A DNA stretch of 17,715 nt from an uncultured Lachnospira sp. (GTDB lineage Bacteria > Bacillota > Clostridia > Lachnospirales > Lachnospiraceae): NCBI GenBank assembly GCA_910589305.1, contig CAJUTV010000023.1, positions 1-17,715 on the forward strand, in the 5' to 3' direction. The notes under the pieces were generated by a model, which made no database searches, had not been told where the DNA came from, and was given only the letters and a program-made list of their open reading frames with translations. Shown piece after piece: positions 14,240-17,715 of this stretch (position 1 is its first letter; the number at the start of each line of letters is the position of its first letter). The position numbers and the translations under genes are program-made.

Positions 14240-14311
14240 TTGACATATATTAAGATGGTGGTATAATATACTTAAACATATGAATAATTGTTCATATGTT
14301 TAAGTATATTA
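14240..14311 (+). promoter_or_regulatory. Strong promoter with 21-bp perfect inverted repeat (ArsR-type operator)
   Basis: TTGACA (14240-14245) and TATAAT (14262-14267) are both consensus, with a 16-bp spacer. Overlapping the -10 and the start site, the 21 bases at 14264-14284 are repeated exactly in inverse at 14291-14311, with a 6-bp centre TAATTG. The core CATATGAATAATTGTTCATATG has the shape of the 12-2-12 operators bound by ArsR/SmtB metal sensors, and such a repressor is encoded at 16945. I infer metal-dependent derepression of the downstream genes. The symmetry extends well beyond what one dimer needs. Confidence 0.75.
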
Positions 14312-14644
14312 AACAGGGTATTCGTAAAGGGACATAAAAGTTTTGTACAGTTGTATTATTTGTTATATTCTATAAATATTTTGTAAAATATATTGCAACT
14401 ATTTTCTTGATTAAAAAAATTAATAAAAAATAGTTTCTGTTCTTTAATTTTCCTCTACTTTAATGTTGCAGAGGTATAAGTAGGGTGGGTACTTGCAGTG
14501 TGATAATAGTTATAAAATTATGAGCAAGTAGCATAGTAGATTGCAAATATCTGCGGGAGTATAAACGGGTTACAAAACATCATGTCCATAAGGATAACTT
14601 GTAAAACAATAAATATAAGCTTTTAGCAAGAATGGAGGATTACT
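14312..14644 (+). ncRNA. Long structured leader or small RNA ahead of the metal operon
   Basis: The 333 bp between the operator and the first metal gene contain no credible ORF. From about 14452 there is a run of stems: CCTCT/AGAGG (14452-14456 with 14470-14474) and TACTTGC/GCAAGTA (14490-14496 with 14524-14530), which encloses ATAAT/ATTAT. Then come GTAGAT/ATCTGC (14536-14541 with 14549-14554) and TTACAA/TTGTAA (14570-14575 with 14599-14604), the last capped by TGTCC/GGATA. This is too ordered and too G-rich for background here. It could be a metal-responsive leader or a separate small RNA. The size and multi-stem character recall the raiA-motif RNA of Firmicutes, but I could not verify that. 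The 14312-14451 part is AT-rich and featureless. Confidence 0.45.
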
Positions 14645-14863
14645 ATGAAAAAGACGTATAAGATTGAAGTGGATTGTGCAAATTGTGCAAATAAGATGGA
14701 GGAAGCAGCAAAGAAAACACCAGGTGTTAGGGATGCAGTGGTTAATTTTATGACATTGAAAATGTCTGTTGAATTTGAGGATGGAGCAGATATCAAAGCC
14801 GTTATGAAAGAAGTTGTTAAAAATTGTAAAATTGTAGAAGATGATTGTGAGATTTATTTATGA
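14645..14863 (+). CDS. HMA-domain metal-binding protein (CopZ-like, Zn/Cd type)
   Basis: A 72-residue single heavy-metal-associated domain with a beta-alpha-beta-beta-alpha-beta fold. The metal loop is VDCANCANKM (9-18) with Cys11 and Cys14. The Asp before the first Cys is the version seen in the N-terminal domains of Zn/Cd/Pb ATPases such as ZntA, rather than the MTCxxC of copper chaperones. Two more cysteines near the end (61 and 68) are unusual and could add ligands. GGAGG precedes the ATG. Its stop overlaps the ATPase start (ATGA), so the two are translationally coupled. Because the ATPase lacks its own N-terminal HMA domain, this protein is in effect that domain split off as a separate polypeptide that binds metal and delivers or senses it. 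Confidence 0.85.
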   Translation: MKKTYKIEVDCANCANKMEEAAKKTPGVRDAVVNFMTLKMSVEFEDGADIKAVMKEVVKNCKIVEDDCEIYL

Positions 14864-16728
14864 GTAAAAAACAAAAAAAGGTACTTATGCGAATTATTTG
14901 TTCCACAATATTTATTATTATATTATCCTTGCTTCCAATAGAAGGGTATGTGCGGTTTGGATTATTTATGGTGCCATATCTTATTATTGGATATGACATA
15001 TTAAAAAAGGCTATTAAAGGCATTTTAAAAAGGCAAGTATTTGATGAGAACTTTTTGATGGCGGTTGCAACAGTAGGTGCTATTATTTTGGGCGATTATA
15101 CAGAAGGTGTTGCTGTTATGCTGTTTTATCAAATTGGAGAGCTTTTTCAAAGTTATGCGGTTGGTAAAAGCAGAAGAAATATCAGTGAATTAATGGATAT
15201 AAGACCAGATTATGCCAATGTTGAAGTTGATGGAAAACTAGAGAAAATAGACCCTGATGAGGTCAAAATGGGTTCTATGATTGTTGTAAAACCAGGTGAG
15301 AAAGTCCCTATTGATGGTATTATTGTTGATGGAAATGCCACATTAAATACAAGTGCGCTTACTGGAGAAAGTATGCCAAGAGAGGTGACTTTAGGTGACG
15401 AGGTTATTAGCGGCTGTATTAATATGAATGGCGTATTAAAGATTCAAACAACAAAAGAATTTGGCGAGTCAACGGTTTCAAAGATACTTGACCTTGTAGA
15501 AAATGCAAGTTCTAAAAAATCGAAGTCGGAAAATTTTATTACAAAATTTGCACGAATATATACGCCATTTGTTTGTTATGCGGCATTAGCACTTGCAGTT
15601 TTGCCGCCATTGTTTTCAATGTTAATATTAAAAGCCGATGCAAATTGGCAAGTATGGGTATATAGAGCATTAACATTTTTAGTAATAAGTTGTCCTTGTG
15701 CCCTTGTTATCAGCATTCCGCTTAGCTTTTTTGCAGGAATTGGAGGAGCAAGCAAAAAGGGTATACTTGTAAAAGGTTCTAATTATTTAGAAATTCTTGC
15801 AGATACAAAATATGTTGTGTTTGATAAAACAGGAACAATGACACAGGGTGTATTTGAAGTAAGCGGAATCCATCACAATCATATAGCCGATGAAAAGCTG
15901 TTAGAATATGCAGCATTGGCTGAAAGTTATTCGTCACACCCTATTAGTCTTAGCATAAAACGTGCTTATGGAAAAGATATTGACCAAAGCAGAGTAAGGA
16001 ATATAGAAGAGATAAGTGGACATGGTGTTGTAGCACAAATTGACGGTGTGACTGTGGCAGCAGGAAATTCTAAATTGATGAATCAACTTGGAATAGAATA
16101 TAAGGATTGTCATCATATAGGCACAGTTATTCATATGGCTATTGATGGAACATATGAAGGTCATATTTTAATATCAGATATATTAAAGCCGACGGCAAAA
16201 GAGGCAGTAAGAAAATTAAAGAAAACAGGTGTTGCAAAAACAGTGATGCTTACAGGCGATTCAAAAGCAGTGGCAGATAAGATTGCAGAAGAATTGCAGA
16301 TTGAAGAAGTATATTCAGAGTTGCTTCCAGCAGATAAAGTAACAAAAGTAGAGGAACTTCTATCACAAAAGCGAAATAAAGAAAAGCTTGCCTTTGTCGG
16401 TGATGGAATAAACGATGCGCCTGTGTTATCCCGTGCTGATATTGGCATTGCAATGGGGGCGTTGGGTTCCGATGCTGCAATAGAAGCTGCTGATATTGTT
16501 TTGATGGACGATGACCCTGTAAAAATTGCAACAGCCATACAAATTTCTAAAAAATGTTTAAGAATTGTATATGAAAATATTTATTTTGCTATAGGAATAA
16601 AATTATTTTGTCTGTTTCTAGGCGCAATTGGCATAGCTAATATGTGGGCAGCAATTTTTGCTGATGTAGGCGTGATGGTCATTGCTGTTCTTAATGCTGT
16701 TCGTGTATTATATATTCGTAATCGCTAA
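14860..16728 (+). CDS. cadA: P1B-2 type Zn/Cd/Pb-exporting ATPase
   Basis: Pumps Zn(II), Cd(II) or Pb(II) out of the cell using ATP. The 622 residues show the full set of P-type motifs: TGES (168-171, actuator), CPC (278-280, in the sixth membrane helix), DKTGT (322-326, phosphorylated Asp322), the P1B-specific HP (360-361), TGDS (465-468) and GDGINDAP (514-521). In the last helix ADVGVMVIAVLNAVRVL carries Asp602, the residue which with CPC defines the zinc/cadmium subgroup. Eight membrane helices are placed near 10-28, 33-50, 65-80, 82-98, 236-258, 268-292, 572-590 and 594-615. The N-terminal HMA domain is absent and encoded by the overlapping gene upstream. Length is that of HMA-less CadA proteins. 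Expression is probably controlled by the operator at 14264-14311. Confidence 0.92.
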   Translation: MSKKQKKVLMRIICSTIFIIILSLLPIEGYVRFGLFMVPYLIIGYDILKKAIKGILKRQVFDENFLMAVATVGAIILGDYTEGVAVMLFYQIGELFQSYAVGKSRRNISELMDIRPDYANVEVDGKLEKIDPDEVKMGSMIVVKPGEKVPIDGIIVDGNATLNTSALTGESMPREVTLGDEVISGCINMNGVLKIQTTKEFGESTVSKILDLVENASSKKSKSENFITKFARIYTPFVCYAALALAVLPPLFSMLILKADANWQVWVYRALTFLVISCPCALVISIPLSFFAGIGGASKKGILVKGSNYLEILADTKYVVFDKTGTMTQGVFEVSGIHHNHIADEKLLEYAALAESYSSHPISLSIKRAYGKDIDQSRVRNIEEISGHGVVAQIDGVTVAAGNSKLMNQLGIEYKDCHHIGTVIHMAIDGTYEGHILISDILKPTAKEAVRKLKKTGVAKTVMLTGDSKAVADKIAEELQIEEVYSELLPADKVTKVEELLSQKRNKEKLAFVGDGINDAPVLSRADIGIAMGALGSDAAIEAADIVLMDDDPVKIATAIQISKKCLRIVYENIYFAIGIKLFCLFLGAIGIANMWAAIFADVGVMVIAVLNAVRVLYIRNR

Positions 16729-16944
16729 GTTATATATTATTCGTTTATTATTTATGTATACAGTATAATTTTATATAGTTCAGTTAAAGAAGTGTATATG
16801 TTAATAAATTCAGCGGATAGTTGCAATCAATTTCTTTATTTGTTTATAAGTTTATTGTTAATTGATAGCATTTTTTAAATAGGCAAATGCAATTTTATAC
16901 GAATGAGGTTAAATCAATTATTTAGAATATGATTGGAGATTGTT

Positions 16945-17307
16945 GTGAAAAAAATATTAGAAGGTTGTTGTGAAACAAAACATGTGCATAAGGATTTGTT
17001 AAAGATTGTTGATGAAAAGATGCCAGAAGAAACGGAATTATATGATTTGGCGGAATTATTTAAGGTGTTTGGTGATTCAACTAGAATAAGAATTTTGTAT
17101 GTTTTATTTGAAGTTGAGGTGTGTGTATGTGATTTGGCAGAGGCATTAAATATGACCCAATCGGCTATTTCACATCAGCTTAAAATTTTGAAACAAAGTC
17201 GGCTTGTCAAAAGCAGAAGAGAGGGAAAGTCAATATTTTATTCTCTGGCAGATGAGCATGTGAGAACCATTATTGCACAGGGGTGTGAACATATAGAGGA
17301 AGTGTAA
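16945..17307 (+). CDS. ArsR/SmtB-family metal-sensing repressor, CadC-like
   Basis: A winged-helix repressor of about 120 residues that should release DNA on binding Zn/Cd/Pb. I choose GTG 16945, 6 nt after GGAG (16935-16938), over TTG 16933, which would overlap that site. The DNA-binding helix is NMTQSAISHQLKILKQSRLV (69-88). Two metal sites are visible. Cys60-Val-Cys62 with the N-terminal Cys8/Cys9 (and His13/His15) resembles the thiolate sensing site of Staphylococcus CadC. Asp103, His105, His116 and Glu119 fit the alpha-5 zinc site pattern D-x-H-x10-H-x-x-E. The gene lies about 215 bp after the ATPase, in the same direction. No matching operator is seen in that gap, so it probably acts on the promoter at 14240 and may be co-transcribed from there. 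Confidence 0.9.
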   Translation: MKKILEGCCETKHVHKDLLKIVDEKMPEETELYDLAELFKVFGDSTRIRILYVLFEVEVCVCDLAEALNMTQSAISHQLKILKQSRLVKSRREGKSIFYSLADEHVRTIIAQGCEHIEEV

Positions 17308-17325
17308 AAAGAGTAAAAAATTAGT

Positions 17326-17384
17326 AAAACAGAAATGATTTCATATTTTAAGTTTATATAAAAATTGAAATCATTTCTGTTTTT
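17326..17384 (+). terminator. Strong 18-bp terminator of the metal operon
   Basis: AAAACAGAAATGATTTCA (17326-17343) and TGAAATCATTTCTGTTTT (17366-17383) are exact inverse copies around a 22-nt AT-rich loop, and the right arm runs into T residues. It is 18 bp past the repressor stop. The A-rich left edge would let it work on the opposite strand too. Confidence 0.85.
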
Positions 17385-17715
17385 AATGTTTTGGGGAAAT
17401 TTTTGTAATTAAACTAGGATGTGTCTGAAAATAAAATATAGTACAAATTAGTAATATTATATATATTAAATAAAAACTATATGAGTGCATAAAACGTTAA
17501 TCAAACATTATGAAATAAATGATTATCAATAGAATCAAATAAGTTCGATAAGAGTGTTTGCAGAAAGATTTAGGATAGGACAATATTTACTATGAATAAG
17601 GTATATTAGTTTTTGATGTTTGTAAATATAAAAAATGTAAAAGTTTGTAAAAAATAGTAGAATTTTGTGAAATGATATGATATAATTACGACGAATAATT
17701 GAAAGTTATCTGTTG
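17385..17715. other. AT-rich intergenic region to window edge with outward promoter
   Basis: No gene is seen in these 331 bases. Near the end an extended -10 element, TG-A-TATAAT (17678-17686), could drive a rightward gene outside the window. No good -35 stands at the right distance, which is acceptable for an extended -10 promoter. The rest is AT-rich with short TTTGTAAA-like repeats (about 17619-17660). Confidence 0.4.

Overview
The window is AT-rich chromosomal DNA of a low-G+C Gram-positive anaerobe, most likely a Lachnospiraceae-type Clostridia member. This rests on codon use, strong AGGAGG-type ribosome binding sites, a sodium-pump decarboxylase gene set with a separate biotin carrier, and a CadA/CadC-type metal module. 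Species was not determined. No rRNA, tRNA or CRISPR array was seen.

Left part (1-4100): the C-terminal remnant of an ABC-transporter ATPase, its ABC-2 type permease, and a convergent membrane-bound XRE regulator with a long inverted repeat in front of it. Two further minus-strand genes follow. One is a protein that keeps the outline of an ABC ATPase but has lost every catalytic motif. The other is an unrecognised two-helix membrane protein.

Middle (4400-7300): thiamine pyrophosphokinase (thiN) convergent with a DUF4291 gene, then a VanZ-family membrane protein behind a promoter carrying a perfect palindrome. Next comes a decayed mobile-element patch with a G+C-rich segment, an orphan reading-frame tail and the first 36 codons of a large serine recombinase. 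A small intact 91-aa gene of unknown function sits inside the patch.

Core operon (7376-12976): carboxyltransferase (12S/MmdA type), lipoprotein-OadG fusion, biotin carrier (1.3S type), OadB sodium pump and OadA/5S-type carboxyltransferase without a biotin domain, closed by a terminator. The five proteins could move a carboxyl group between (methyl)malonyl-CoA-type substrates, biotin and pyruvate/oxaloacetate, and drain it through OadB to export Na+. The set combines the soluble parts of a propionibacterial-type transcarboxylase with a Na+-pumping decarboxylase.

Right part (13022-17715): greA with a downstream gene of unknown function. Then comes a metal-resistance module: a strong promoter with a 21-bp perfect inverted repeat of ArsR-operator type, a long structured leader RNA, a CopZ-like metal-binding protein translationally coupled to a P1B-2 Zn/Cd/Pb ATPase, and a CadC-like ArsR repressor with both thiolate and alpha-5 metal sites. 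A strong terminator closes the module, and an outward promoter lies at the right edge.
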